Source: Citromicrobium bathyomarinum (GTDB lineage: Bacteria; Pseudomonadota; Alphaproteobacteria; Sphingomonadales; Sphingomonadaceae). Taken from it: a stretch of 64,000 nt of DNA. Shown one piece after another: positions 18,876 to 27,695 of this stretch. The translations under genes were made by a program, and so were the position numbers. The stretch's first letter is position 1. Each line of letters starts with the position of its first letter. Where the stretch lies: contig NZ_JAINWL010000004.1 of the NCBI RefSeq assembly GCF_021021475.1, positions 124,001-188,000 of the forward strand, in the 5' to 3' direction. Below the pieces are notes generated by a model. It saw only the letters and a program-made list of their open reading frames with translations, ran no database searches and was not told where the DNA came from.

Positions 18876-19993
18876 GCTCGATCATCCCCGCCCCCATCGC
18901 GCGCCAGCCATGGGCGATGCTGACCCCGCTGATCCTGCTCACCTTTTTCGGGGCGGCGGTTCTTTATTCTGCGGCCGGGGGCAATTTTTCGCCCTTTGCC
19001 GACACGCATCTCCTGCGCTTCGCGATCACCATGGTCATGGCCCTGATCATCGCCAGCATGCCGCGCGATTTCGTCAAGCTGATGGCCTATCCGGGCTATA
19101 TCGTCGTGCTGCTGCTGCTGGTCGCGGTGGAGGCAGCAGGCGCGGTCGGCGGCGGTAGCCAGCGCTGGCTCGAGTTGGGGCCGATTCGCATCCAGCCGTC
19201 GGAGCTGATGAAGCCCGCGGTCGCCCTCGCCCTCGCCCGGTTCTATGACACGCTGCCGACCGGCATGATCGGTTCGTGGCGGGCGTTGCTGCCCGCAGGC
19301 GTGATCATCGCCCTGCCCGTGCTGCTGGTGCTGATGCAGCCGGACCTCGGCACGGCGCTGGCGATTCTGTTCTCGGGTGCGGTTGTCATGTTCCTCGCAG
19401 GGCTACCGATGAGCTGGTTCCTGGGCGCGGGCGCGCTTGGCGCGGTGGCGGTGCCTTTGGCTTACAGCTTCGCGCTCAAACCCTATCAGCAGCGCCGTGT
19501 GACCACCTTCCTCGATCCCGAAAGCGATCCGCTGGGCAGCGGGTACCACATCACCCAGTCGAAGATCGCGATCGGCTCGGGCGGCTTTTCCGGCAAGGGC
19601 TTCAACGAAGGCTCGCAAAGCCACCTGCAATATCTGCCAGAGCCGCACACCGACTTCGTGTTTGCGACGATGGCGGAGGAATGGGGCTTCCTCGGCGGGC
19701 TGTTCGTGATCGTGTGCTTCGGCCTGATACTCGCCTGGGGGCTGTCGGTTGCGCGCAATGCGCAGAACCGGTTCGACCGTCTGCTGGCCGCAGGGATGGT
19801 CGCCACGATGTTCTTCTACATCGCGATCAACCTGATGATGGTGATGGGCATGGCCCCGGTGGTGGGCATTCCCCTTCCCTTCATGAGCCATGGCGGATCG
19901 TCGATGCTGACCAACATGATGTGCCTTGGCGTGCTGATGATGGTCTATCGCTGGAACACGCAGCGGCACGGTGGAGGCCTGCTTTCGAGCTGA
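18872..19993 (+). CDS. rodA: Peptidoglycan glycosyltransferase RodA
   Basis: A 373-residue SEDS-family polytopic membrane protein that polymerises lipid II together with PBP2. Typical stretches are WLELGPIRIQPSELMKPAVALALARF, PDLGTALAI, the long loop with PYQQRRVTTFLDPESDPLGSGYH and FNEGSQSHLQYLPEPHTDF, and GIPLPFMSHGGSSML near the C-terminus. The start is GTG, overlapping the mrdA stop. It is the last gene of the operon; tRNA-Lys follows about 130 bases later. Confidence 0.96.
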   Translation: MSSIIPAPIARQPWAMLTPLILLTFFGAAVLYSAAGGNFSPFADTHLLRFAITMVMALIIASMPRDFVKLMAYPGYIVVLLLLVAVEAAGAVGGGSQRWLELGPIRIQPSELMKPAVALALARFYDTLPTGMIGSWRALLPAGVIIALPVLLVLMQPDLGTALAILFSGAVVMFLAGLPMSWFLGAGALGAVAVPLAYSFALKPYQQRRVTTFLDPESDPLGSGYHITQSKIAIGSGGFSGKGFNEGSQSHLQYLPEPHTDFVFATMAEEWGFLGGLFVIVCFGLILAWGLSVARNAQNRFDRLLAAGMVATMFFYIAINLMMVMGMAPVVGIPLPFMSHGGSSMLTNMMCLGVLMMVYRWNTQRHGGGLLSS

Positions 19994-20123
19994 TTGGGCC
20001 GATTGATTGGGTCGATGTGCAATTGGGGGCTTGCACGTTTCGCCACAGGCCGTATGTGACCGCCTCCCGCCGACGAATCGCAAGCGTGATCGACGGCGCG
20101 GCCTTCACCAAGCAGGCCGGTGT

Positions 20124-20199
<76 letters not shown>

Positions 20200-20383
20200 C
20201 CTTTTCTCTTACATTTCAGCGATTTACGGATTGCTCGCTGCACGTTTTAGACGGTTGTCGAGTGCCGAGTACCGAATAGGTACCGTGATGGCGCCTCGAT
20301 GGCGGATTTCCTCAGTCTTCTAAGGTGCCAAGCTGGATCGACTGCGGGCCGCTTGCTACGTCCTCGACTGAAAGGTTCGGGAC

Positions 20384-21403
20384 TTGGCAGAGCGCTTCCA
20401 CATTGCAGAATGGTACGGTCGGCCCTTCCTCGAGCTGACCGAGGAGGAGCGCGTCGACTTCGCCCGGCACAGGGTGGGAGGTTCGGCGCTGACCAAGGCG
20501 GAAGTCGAGCGTCTGATCGTCCTTGAAGAGAAGGAGGTCGGCGGCGACCTTACCCACTCCGAGACGGAGCGCTTGGCCGTCCTCCGTGACAAACTGGACA
20601 AGCAGCACCGAGAAGAGAAGCCCTGTCCCTTCCGAACCGACACCGCCCATCCCACCTGCACCAAGCCAGGCGGCGTCTGCTCGTTCCAGCTGCTGTCCGA
20701 CGAAGGCGGCGAGATACACGCCGTCGAAGGCGAGCGCGGCATGGTCCGCGCCATGTGCCCGTATCGCTTCCACCAAGGAAACACAGTCTTCCGGCACATC
20801 GGCGCCAAGCTGCTCGACGACCCTGAGCTGAGGCAGTTGGGCGAGGTCGGCTTCTTGGAGTCCACAGGCAACCTGGACAGCGATCCCGGAGCCGACGTCG
20901 GCTACATCGACATGATACTCGTGAGCCCGCGGCCTCAGCCCGCCATGCCGCTCAGGTGGGCTCCGGTCGAGATACAGGCTGTGTACTTCTCAGGCAGAGA
21001 GATGGGGATCGAGTTCCGGCACATCGCCGCAACCAACGGCGAGCTCTCGATGCCACAGGCGGGCCGGCGCCCCGACTATCGGAGCAGTGGCCCGAAGCGC
21101 CTGATGCCCCAGCTCCAGATCAAGGTCCCTACCCTTCGAAGATGGGGGAAGAAGATGGCCGTGGTCGTCGACGTTCCGTTCTTCAAGTCGATGGGCGAGA
21201 TGCGGACTGTCGACGAGGTCTCGAACGCGGACATCGTCTGGTATCTGGTCGACTTCCCCAGACCTCAACACGGCGCGCACAGGGAGCTCATCGTCGTCGA
21301 GGAGCTCTACACTACTTTGGAATCTGCCATAGAAGGCCTGACGGGCGGCGTGCCGGTTTCGCTCGACGAGTTCGAGGGACGCATCGAGGACAAGATCGGA
21401 TGA
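20384..21403 (+). CDS. NotI-family type II restriction endonuclease
   Basis: A 339-residue protein with the arrangement of the NotI family (PF12183). An N-terminal HIAEWYGRPF segment is followed by a four-Cys metal site (Cys81, Cys92, Cys99, Cys125 in CPFR, CTKPGGVC and CPYRF). A PD-(D/E)XK-type centre follows, with Glu159, Asp176 and Glu196-x-Gln198 (VEIQA). NotI itself uses an iron-Cys4 fold and an ExQ variant. The start is TTG with AAAGG 8 bases upstream. The methyltransferase gene follows within 80 bases, which supports a restriction role. Recognition sequence unknown; GC-rich 8-mers are known only for NotI itself. The codon use and island position indicate transfer. Confidence 0.75.
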   Translation: MAERFHIAEWYGRPFLELTEEERVDFARHRVGGSALTKAEVERLIVLEEKEVGGDLTHSETERLAVLRDKLDKQHREEKPCPFRTDTAHPTCTKPGGVCSFQLLSDEGGEIHAVEGERGMVRAMCPYRFHQGNTVFRHIGAKLLDDPELRQLGEVGFLESTGNLDSDPGADVGYIDMILVSPRPQPAMPLRWAPVEIQAVYFSGREMGIEFRHIAATNGELSMPQAGRRPDYRSSGPKRLMPQLQIKVPTLRRWGKKMAVVVDVPFFKSMGEMRTVDEVSNADIVWYLVDFPRPQHGAHRELIVVEELYTTLESAIEGLTGGVPVSLDEFEGRIEDKIG

Positions 21404-21482
21404 CGCGTCGCCGTTGCCCCTGCTTAGAAGCCTTGTTATACGACCAGCACAAAGCGAGAACATCGAGAGCGAGTCTGGAGCC

Positions 21483-22604
21483 ATGAAATACACCGCAATC
21501 GACCTGTTCTGCGGCGCCGGTGGACTCTCGGCGGGTTTGGAGATGGCCGGCTTCACTGTCTTGGCCGGCAACGACCTCTTCGACGCAGCCGGTGACACGT
21601 TCTCCGCTACTCACCCCCACGCCAAGTTCATCGGTGGCCCAATTCAGGAGCTGACAGTCGAGCGGCTCATGGAAGCCACCGGTCTCAAGAAGGGCGAACT
21701 CACCGTGCTCGTAGGCGGCCCGCCCTGCCAGGCCTACTCGGTCTACAACCATCAGCGGAGCATGTTCGACGCCAGGGCGACTCTGTTCAGAGAGTACTTA
21801 CGGATCGTTGACGGCATGCGCCCCGAGTGGATCGTCATGGAGAACGTGACCGGCATCTACTCGATCGGCGGAGGAGAGGCGGTCAGGGCAATTAAGTCTG
21901 AACTGGCCGCACTCGGCTACGACGTGGAGGAGCAGGTCCTGAAGGCGGAGGAGTACGGTGTACCGCAAGAGCGGCGCAGAGTGGTCTTCATCGGCAATCG
22001 CGTCGGCGCTCCGATCAGCCACCCTGAGCCGACCCACGGCCCCGGTGCCACCCCATACGTGACGATCCGGGACGCCATCGGCGATCTACCCTCACTACAG
22101 AACGGAGAGGACCGGGGTGACGTACTTTATGCCTCAGCACCGTCGTCAGACTTCCAGCGGCTGCTGCGTGGGAACGCTGTCTCGGTCGCGAACCATGCCG
22201 CGCCGAAGCTAGGCAAAGTCAACATCGATCGCTTGGAGCACATCCCACCGGGCGGCAGCTGGCGGGATATTCCCTTCGAGCTACTCCCTGCAGGGATGCA
22301 GCGAGCGAAGCGGAGCGACCATACCAAGCGCTACGGCCGCATGACTTGGGATGGGCTTGCATGCACGGTGCTGACTAAGTGCGACATCCATTGGGGTGCC
22401 TACATCCACCCGGAGCAGGATCGAGCCATCTCGGTCAGAGAGGCCGCACGCCTCCAGTCCTTCCCCGACTCGTTTGAGTTCGCCGGCTCGAAGACGGAAC
22501 AGTACGTCCAAGTCGGCAACGCTGTGCCTCCGCTCCTCGGTAAAGCGATTGGAGACCATCTCGTTAGTCTGGTGGAAAAATCTCGGCAACGGGCCGCAGC
22601 CTAA
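21483..22604 (+). CDS. DNA (cytosine-5)-methyltransferase
   Basis: A 373-residue C5-cytosine methyltransferase with all key motifs: DLFCGAGG (I, SAM binding), GGPPCQAYS (IV, catalytic Cys), ENV (VI), QERRRVVFIG (VIII) and YVQVGNAVPPLLGKAIG (X). The target-recognition region lies between VIII and X. It modifies the site recognised by the adjacent endonuclease and so protects host DNA. The ATG at 21483 gives the normal short lead before motif I; the open frame upstream from 21414 is unlikely to be translated. Confidence 0.92.
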   Translation: MKYTAIDLFCGAGGLSAGLEMAGFTVLAGNDLFDAAGDTFSATHPHAKFIGGPIQELTVERLMEATGLKKGELTVLVGGPPCQAYSVYNHQRSMFDARATLFREYLRIVDGMRPEWIVMENVTGIYSIGGGEAVRAIKSELAALGYDVEEQVLKAEEYGVPQERRRVVFIGNRVGAPISHPEPTHGPGATPYVTIRDAIGDLPSLQNGEDRGDVLYASAPSSDFQRLLRGNAVSVANHAAPKLGKVNIDRLEHIPPGGSWRDIPFELLPAGMQRAKRSDHTKRYGRMTWDGLACTVLTKCDIHWGAYIHPEQDRAISVREAARLQSFPDSFEFAGSKTEQYVQVGNAVPPLLGKAIGDHLVSLVEKSRQRAAA

Positions 22605-22653
22605 GCGTCTATGCAGGTTCCTTCGCGGAGCCACCCGAGACTTTGCTCTTCAC

Positions 22654-23037
22654 ATGAGAGCAGCAGGCATCAATCAGAACCGAGAGCAGCGCACGATCTA
22701 CGAGGTCCGTCGCTACAGGGAGAGCGGCGAGAAGGGTCGGGAGCGTTCCCCGGCAGTCGAGGCATTCGCCGGACTGGACCGCGCCCGGCTCGCAGCGCTC
22801 GGCTATGCGCTCGACGGTCCCACTTCGACCGGCGAGCGCTTCACCGGACGGGTCGAGGTCCATCGCGTATTAGAGGTAGGGGAGAAGAGGGTCAGCACGG
22901 AGCTCGTGGACCACTTGGACGAGCGCGTTGCGTTCCGCGTGCTCAACGAACTCGCCCTCCCCCGTGCCGACGCCCTGTCGGTGTCAGTGGAGCGACTGCA
23001 AGAGGAGGCGAACCGCCTCACTCGATTGGGCTTCTAG
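22654..23037 (+). CDS. Hypothetical protein downstream of the R-M pair
   Basis: A 127-residue charged, soluble protein (Arg- and Glu-rich, with YEVRRYRESGEKGRERSPAV near the N-terminus and two mixed strand/helix stretches after residue 60). It lies 49 bases after the methyltransferase on the same strand, so it may belong to the R-M transcript. I do not recognise it; it lacks the HTH of a controller protein. Its stop overlaps that of the converging gene in a shared CTAG. Confidence 0.55.
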   Translation: MRAAGINQNREQRTIYEVRRYRESGEKGRERSPAVEAFAGLDRARLAALGYALDGPTSTGERFTGRVEVHRVLEVGEKRVSTELVDHLDERVAFRVLNELALPRADALSVSVERLQEEANRLTRLGF

Positions 23038-23927
23038 GTAGTCGGGCTTTGCCATTCGCCTAGATTGGCATCACGCCATCTATTCAAAACGAGGTCACCC
23101 CGTTTTGAGAAGTTTGCCTCGACGATCACTTCTCTCTCGACCGGGAGTGACCTAAGTACTTGGGCAGGTCCGTAGACGCGGTACTGGCGCGCTCCTGATC
23201 TGAACATTGCGAAGCGTCCGTCAAATGCTTGAACAAACTGACCGGCGACCTCCATCCACCCAAGGCCCTCATCAACGCCTGTCGGGTCATCACTTGCCAT
23301 GGCATCAGTTACGCGTATTGCGTCGCCATTCTCGGTTACGATCGGCTCGCCCTTTTCTGTCACGAGATAATCGAACCCGGCTTTTTCCAATTGCCGCATT
23401 GCCTCATCCTCCTCAGCGACGTCCAACGCTGTCTGCTCATCGGGATCTGAGGTAAGATAACGAACACTTCGAGCTTTCTCGGATTGTTCAAGTGGGGGCT
23501 GGGCTGTGTTCTCACGCTCATAAAGAATGGTCTGGATGGCCGCGACGTTGGCGGCGGGCACAAGAATGTTTTCAATGCCCTTGGCTCCAAATTCAAACCT
23601 TACAACCCCATCGTCGAGAACATGCTCCGCCGCCCTTCTCTCAACCTTACGCTGCCGGTAGCTCTCAATTCGGTCCGCGAGCGCGATAGCGAAAAGACCC
23701 ATCGTCCCCACTCCGCCTGCTATCGCACCCCAAGCTGTCATTATCGCAATTACGCTTCCGGTGCGCAGTTGCGAGAGCTCTAGCCTCGGATCATCTTCGA
23801 AAAAGTCCGAAGCATACTCAGAGATGGCACCCAGAAAATCCGCGAGCCGCTTCAAATCCACCTGCTGGTTGGTCTCAAGATAGACAGCGATTTGCCGATC
23901 ATCCAATTCCAGGTACGGCATCGGCAT
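23034..23927 (-). CDS. Hypothetical membrane protein of the island
   Basis: A 297-residue protein with a soluble N-terminal region (about 1-55, LDDRQIAVYLETNQQVDLKR), one hydrophobic segment near 58-85 (VIAIMTAWGAIAGGVGTMGL), then a long soluble part with acidic stretches (DPDEQTALDVAEEDEAMRQL). Island cargo proteins with a single membrane segment and soluble flanks are common, but no defence family can be named. Codon use is less GC-biased than in the core genes. The ATG at 23927 is chosen because the upstream extension is Cys/Arg-rich and unlikely. Confidence 0.6.
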   Translation of the reverse strand: MPMPYLELDDRQIAVYLETNQQVDLKRLADFLGAISEYASDFFEDDPRLELSQLRTGSVIAIMTAWGAIAGGVGTMGLFAIALADRIESYRQRKVERRAAEHVLDDGVVRFEFGAKGIENILVPAANVAAIQTILYERENTAQPPLEQSEKARSVRYLTSDPDEQTALDVAEEDEAMRQLEKAGFDYLVTEKGEPIVTENGDAIRVTDAMASDDPTGVDEGLGWMEVAGQFVQAFDGRFAMFRSGARQYRVYGPAQVLRSLPVEREVIVEANFSKRGDLVLNRWRDANLGEWQSPTT

Positions 23928-24048
23928 TTCTCGATCTCTCCCGATTAGTAGGCAGTGAAATAAACAACCTCTTCCACGAGTGACAAGCTGACACTCCCAT
24001 AAATATATGGGAAAGCGGCCCGACCGAGTTGCCGGTCGGGCCACGTCG

Positions 24049-24414
24049 TCACAGGCTGCTGAGGTAGCGGTGGAACCGACGCCTAAGCTCGCGCCGCTCG
24101 TCCCGCTCCGCCTTCGTCATCCGCAGCTCCGGGTCGCGCCTAAGCGGGATGCCGTCGTAGGGGCGACCGACGCCCGACTCCTCGCCGGGCCAGACCTCCT
24201 CCCGCGCCCACACCGACATCAGGTGCGCGTGCGAGAAGCGTGAGCGGACGCGTCGCTCGTAGCCCAGCCTGTGCAGCCAGCCGACGACCGCCACGTACTC
24301 CTCGGTGGTGAAGTCGTTCGGGTCACCGCCGAGCAGACCGTAGACCGTGACCGGGAAGACCAGGGGGCGGTCGTGGAGGAGGTCCCGAAGGACCCCCTCT
24401 TGCTCCTCGGTCAC
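24049..24414 (-). CDS. Hypothetical phage-like protein
   Basis: A 121-residue basic protein with a helical C-terminus (MTKAERDERRELRRRFHRYLSSL region) and a central WLHRLGYERRVRSRF motif, suggesting nucleic-acid or protein binding. Its ATG overlaps the stop of the upstream minus-strand gene (ATGA at 24411-24414), so the two are coupled. It is the last gene of the minus-strand run that begins with the terminase-like gene. Family not recognised. Confidence 0.55.
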   Translation of the reverse strand: MTEEQEGVLRDLLHDRPLVFPVTVYGLLGGDPNDFTTEEYVAVVGWLHRLGYERRVRSRFSHAHLMSVWAREEVWPGEESGVGRPYDGIPLRRDPELRMTKAERDERRELRRRFHRYLSSL

Positions 24415-24674
24415 GCGCTCAGCGCGCGGTCGGCGCGCGTCCGGTCGGGCCAGGTGGCGTTGCCGGGCTTGCCGACCGGCAGGCCCTGGACGGCGACAGG
24501 GGCGATGCCCGCGCCCACCGGCACGGCGGACCAGGCACCGATGCCGGGCGCGCCGATCATCGCTGCGGCGGACGCCCGCGCGGACGCCTCGTCGGCACCC
24601 TCCGCGAGCACGAAGCCGATGCCGTCGGCGCGACGCGCGGCTTGGTTGGCGGGATGGAAGATGAATACGGCCAT
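24411..24674 (-). CDS. Hypothetical small phage-like protein
   Basis: An 87-residue Ala/Gly-rich protein that starts MAVFIFHPANQAARRADG. An AAAGGAAAC ribosome-binding site lies upstream on the minus strand, and the stop is coupled to the next gene. Short proteins of this kind sit in the structural or accessory part of phages and satellites, but no function can be assigned from sequence. Confidence 0.5.
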   Translation of the reverse strand: MAVFIFHPANQAARRADGIGFVLAEGADEASARASAAAMIGAPGIGAWSAVPVGAGIAPVAVQGLPVGKPGNATWPDRTRADRALSA

Positions 24675-24715
24675 GGCCTAGTTTCCTTTCGTCGGTGTGT
24701 CGGGCTGTATGAAGT

Positions 24716-25555
24716 TTACTCGGTCGGCTCGGGCTCCGGTGCGCGGCGGGCCTTCAGGCCCGCGACGATCCGGTCCTCGCCGGTCGCAATGGTGGCGGGT
24801 GCATCGTCAGCGTCTTCTTCGTCGTCGGACGCAGGGTCGCCGTAGGCGCCGATCTCGGCCTCGCGCTTCTTGAGCATGGCGATCTGGAGGGCGCGGTGCG
24901 GGCTCCCCTTCCCCGTCTCGAATTCCTGGTCGGCCTGCAACGCCTCCAGGACGCGACGCTCCGCCTCGATCAAGGCCTGATTGAGTTCGCGGTGCTGCTC
25001 GCCGAACATCACGTCGGCCAGCTCGTTCGCGTTGAACGGGCGGTCGTCGCGCTTCATGCCGCCGACCCGACCGCACAGCGCGGCGGCCAGCTCCTTGTCG
25101 CGGGTGGCTGCGGCGAGCTCGGCGAGGCTCGCCAGTTCGACCGGGCCGGACTGCTCGATCTGGGACTGGATGCGGCTGCGGCGCTCGTCGCCCAAGGTGT
25201 CGCGCATCAGCATCTGGATGGGGGAGCGGTAGTGCGCCTCGGCGGACTTGATGCGGTCTGCCAAGGCGGACAGCTCGCGGGTGAGCGCCAGCCGCGCATC
25301 CTTGCTCTGGCGGGCCAGTTCGTTGCGGTGACCGGCGAGCGCCTTGGTCACCATCGAGTCGCGATCGCGCTTGTCGATCCCGTCGAGCGAACTCTCAAGC
25401 TGCTGGCGGCGGCGCGTCAGGTCCGAGTGGGCCTTACGGACCATGTTGTCGTGCTGGTTGCGGTTGTGGTGGATCTTGGCGAGCGCGGCGCGGATGTCGT
25501 TGTCGGTCATCCAGGCGGCTCCGAGGTTCGCCTTCGTCTTGCTGGGGTTGGGCAT
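24716..25555 (-). CDS. Helical coiled-coil protein, phage-like, unknown
   Basis: A 279-residue, almost entirely helical protein. Heptad-like stretches run through about residues 20-110 (LTRRRQQLESSLDGIDKRD) and 185-240, followed by an acidic, disordered tail (DPASDDEEDADDAP). The ribosome-binding site GGAAAGGAA precedes the ATG. The length, helix content and acidic end resemble phage scaffolding or capsid-assembly proteins. A satellite size-redirecting or scaffold role is possible but unproven. Confidence 0.6.
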   Translation of the reverse strand: MPNPSKTKANLGAAWMTDNDIRAALAKIHHNRNQHDNMVRKAHSDLTRRRQQLESSLDGIDKRDRDSMVTKALAGHRNELARQSKDARLALTRELSALADRIKSAEAHYRSPIQMLMRDTLGDERRSRIQSQIEQSGPVELASLAELAAATRDKELAAALCGRVGGMKRDDRPFNANELADVMFGEQHRELNQALIEAERRVLEALQADQEFETGKGSPHRALQIAMLKKREAEIGAYGDPASDDEEDADDAPATIATGEDRIVAGLKARRAPEPEPTE

Positions 25556-25893
25556 GGTGTTCCTTTCCGTCGAGGTTCAGGCGTCGCGCCCGAAGCTGAA
25601 CGTTTCGACCATGCCCAGGCGCAGCCCAGACGGACGGCCCGCCACCTGCGGACCCGGTCGAAGCGCAGTCACTTCGAACTCGACACGGAAAGACGGATGA
25701 GCTCCGCAGGCGGGTTTTCGGACCAGCAAACGGTGCCCGCCGCGGTTTTCAGGAGACGCCGCGGCGGGCAAGCTATTGGGTGGGGATGCAAACCGCCCAA
25801 TGGCCTTTCCTATTTGCAATTAGGGGTTGCCGTTGACCGGATGTTATTTCTGATCAATTCTAAAAGCGATCTTATCAGAACCAACGAGGCCTT
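25556..25893. other. 338-base gap with hairpin, short minus-strand ORF end and possible promoter
   Basis: No convincing full gene. A minus-strand frame ending at 25577 (up to 80 codons from 25819) reads protein-like in its last 40 residues and stops 22 bases before the coiled-coil gene. It may be a truncated member of that operon. A perfect 12-bp hairpin lies at 25734-25770. From about 25800 the sequence becomes AT-richer. TTGACC at 25833-25838 is a possible -35 box for the plus-strand gene starting at 25894. Confidence 0.45.
25734..25770. repeat. Perfect 12-bp inverted repeat (hairpin)
   Basis: The arms TGCCCGCCGCGG (25734-25745) and CCGCGGCGGGCA (25759-25770) pair without mismatch around a 13-base loop. 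No T-run follows on either strand, so it is not a standard terminator. It marks the point where the minus-strand phage-like run meets the plus-strand cargo. Confidence 0.7.
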
Positions 25894-26442
25894 ATGGGCG
25901 AAGCACGACGAAAGAAAGAAAAGCTAGTTGCGGACACGCTGGCTTGGCTTGATCGATGGGATTTTGCCCCGAGCGAAGACGAAGCGAGGTTGGCAGCCAG
26001 TATCTCTGAACTCCAGGTGCTTCAGGTCCAGAGGTATCCGGCCGAGGGACTTGCGATGATGCGCATGCCCCCCAACCAGTGCCATGCAAATGCGCGCTTC
26101 ATGGTCGAAAACGATCCCGAGGGTCGTTGTGAGCAAGTGACCGGATGGTGCCCGCAGAACGGGAACTATGTTTTGCATTCTGTGGTGAGGCGCGACGGGG
26201 AAATGTTCTGCGTGACACCCTATCCGGTACCGACAAGCGACACGTTCGAATTCATCCCGGACCCCGACATAGAATGGATCGAGGAAGACAGCGGTCGAGA
26301 AGCTTACAAAAGCGGGTATCGCATCGAATGCGGCATCAGACTCGACCCCTCCGAAACCATGCGCATCAATGACATTGTGAGACGTCGTATCAAAGCGGGC
26401 GTTCATCCATTTAAGGCTGGCGAACCACCCTTTGATGACTGA
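25894..26442 (+). CDS. Hypothetical protein with papain-like Cys/His pattern
   Basis: A 182-residue soluble protein. The central part reads PPNQCHANARFMV (Cys63, His64), then GWCPQNGNYVLHSVV (His95), then RRDGEMFCVTPYP (Asp101). A Cys near NA, a later His in an HSVV strand and a following Asp or Asn is the pattern of compact papain-like (transglutaminase/NlpC-type) folds, so a thiol hydrolase or inactive relative is possible. This is inference only. Base composition is clearly lower in GC than the core genes, in keeping with recent acquisition. It is probably monocistronic cargo. Confidence 0.6.
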   Translation: MGEARRKKEKLVADTLAWLDRWDFAPSEDEARLAASISELQVLQVQRYPAEGLAMMRMPPNQCHANARFMVENDPEGRCEQVTGWCPQNGNYVLHSVVRRDGEMFCVTPYPVPTSDTFEFIPDPDIEWIEEDSGREAYKSGYRIECGIRLDPSETMRINDIVRRRIKAGVHPFKAGEPPFDD

Positions 26443-26709
26443 CTAGTTAACAATCTTCACTCGAACCCACGACCGCAGCACATCATGATAAAGCAGAGTT
26501 TGAGCCGAGTCTCGCGCTGTCATATCGTAGTTCCACAATGGCCATGGGTCGTTTGCTAAACCTGGACGTGTCCAGATAAGCGGTACTCCTTCCAGTACCA
26601 CGGGGCAGTTCTCTCGCGCAGCAGGTTGAGATTGCTACTCTTGTCCCCCGAACTCCTGCCGATACCAAATCAGTGGGCCTCTCTTCCGGGCTTCTGCTAG
26701 CGTCTGCAG

Positions 26710-27456
26710 ATGTTCAGCGAATCCATCCCTGTCGGCTTTCTCAGCAAAGCGTGCGACCTCCTGGCCGATACCAACTCGGGTATGTCGGGCCCCAACGTCG
26801 TACGTGCAATGAACGGGTATGCCGACCAGTGGGACGTTCGGGTGCCCTATCCCTCGTATCCGTTTGACGCCCCCAATAAGCGAACCGCGTTGCTTGAGAG
26901 CATTCAGGCCTTCGCGCCTCCGCAGCAGTTCCTCATCATCGAGGAGCTATGCGAGCATCATTCCTTCCCGGTCGGATCGTCGAGCAAGCAGGAACGGATG
27001 AAGCTGAAGGCAGAGCTCTACTCGCGCTTCGGCGACCTACGGCCAGACAAAGAGGTCCGCGAACTCGATGTCCCCCTCATCGACGACACCCGCCACTGGC
27101 TTCACGCTCACCCGACCGCACTCGCGAAGCTTGAGGAGGCCAAGCTTAAGTACGATGCGGGCATCTTCCAGCGCAATCTCATCGACGATTTGCGTCTAGG
27201 GTTGGAGCTGCTGCTCAAGAGTGTGCTCGACAACGGCAAGAGCCTTGAAAACCAAGTCCAGCCCATCGGTGCGAGGCTCAAGGCGAGCGGGTCGTCCCCA
27301 CAGTTCACCAACATGTTCACCCGCCTGCTGGACTACTATTGCAAGTATCAGAACGAGCATGTGAAGCACGACGACAAGCTGCCTGAGGAGGAGGTCGAGT
27401 TCATCTTCGAGATGACCGCCTCGTTCATGAAGCATATCGTCCGGGTCACAGGCTGA
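26710..27456 (+). CDS. Hypothetical island cargo protein
   Basis: A 248-residue soluble protein. An N-terminal region to about 100 (LADTNSGMSGPNVVRAMNGY, IEELCEHH) is followed by a helical C-terminal domain from about 145 (FQRNLIDDLRLGLELLLKSV, then LLDYYCKYQNEHVKHDDKL). Several Abi-type and related island proteins have a helical C-terminus of this style, with a conserved N/H pair near the end. I cannot assign a named family. A defence or phage-response role is suggested only by location. Confidence 0.6.
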   Translation: MFSESIPVGFLSKACDLLADTNSGMSGPNVVRAMNGYADQWDVRVPYPSYPFDAPNKRTALLESIQAFAPPQQFLIIEELCEHHSFPVGSSSKQERMKLKAELYSRFGDLRPDKEVRELDVPLIDDTRHWLHAHPTALAKLEEAKLKYDAGIFQRNLIDDLRLGLELLLKSVLDNGKSLENQVQPIGARLKASGSSPQFTNMFTRLLDYYCKYQNEHVKHDDKLPEEEVEFIFEMTASFMKHIVRVTG

Positions 27457-27618
27457 TATTGGGGATTTGGGAGCCCGCCCTACTGGACAAAAATGCCTAA
27501 AAACAGTATGATAACTTCAACTATGAAGTAATCCCGGAGACCCCTCATGACGTATAAAAGGCCCTCACATGCGACGAAATGGAGCCGCCAGAGGATTGCT
27601 AGCGCTCGTTCGCGCACA

Positions 27619-27695
27619 TGCGTAGCTTCCCGACAATCAGCCGAGGGCAACACGGTTGGTGAAATCGTCTCGGCTGATTGTCGGGAAGCTACGCA
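27619..27695. repeat. Perfect 27-bp inverted repeat, 23-base loop
   Basis: The arms at 27619-27645 and 27669-27695 are exact reverse complements (starting TGCGTAGCTTCCCGAC). A second pair, ACATGCGACG at 27567-27576 and CGTCGCATGT at 27705-27714, encloses them, so a nested stem of 37 pairs is possible. No T-run follows. Confidence 0.9.
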
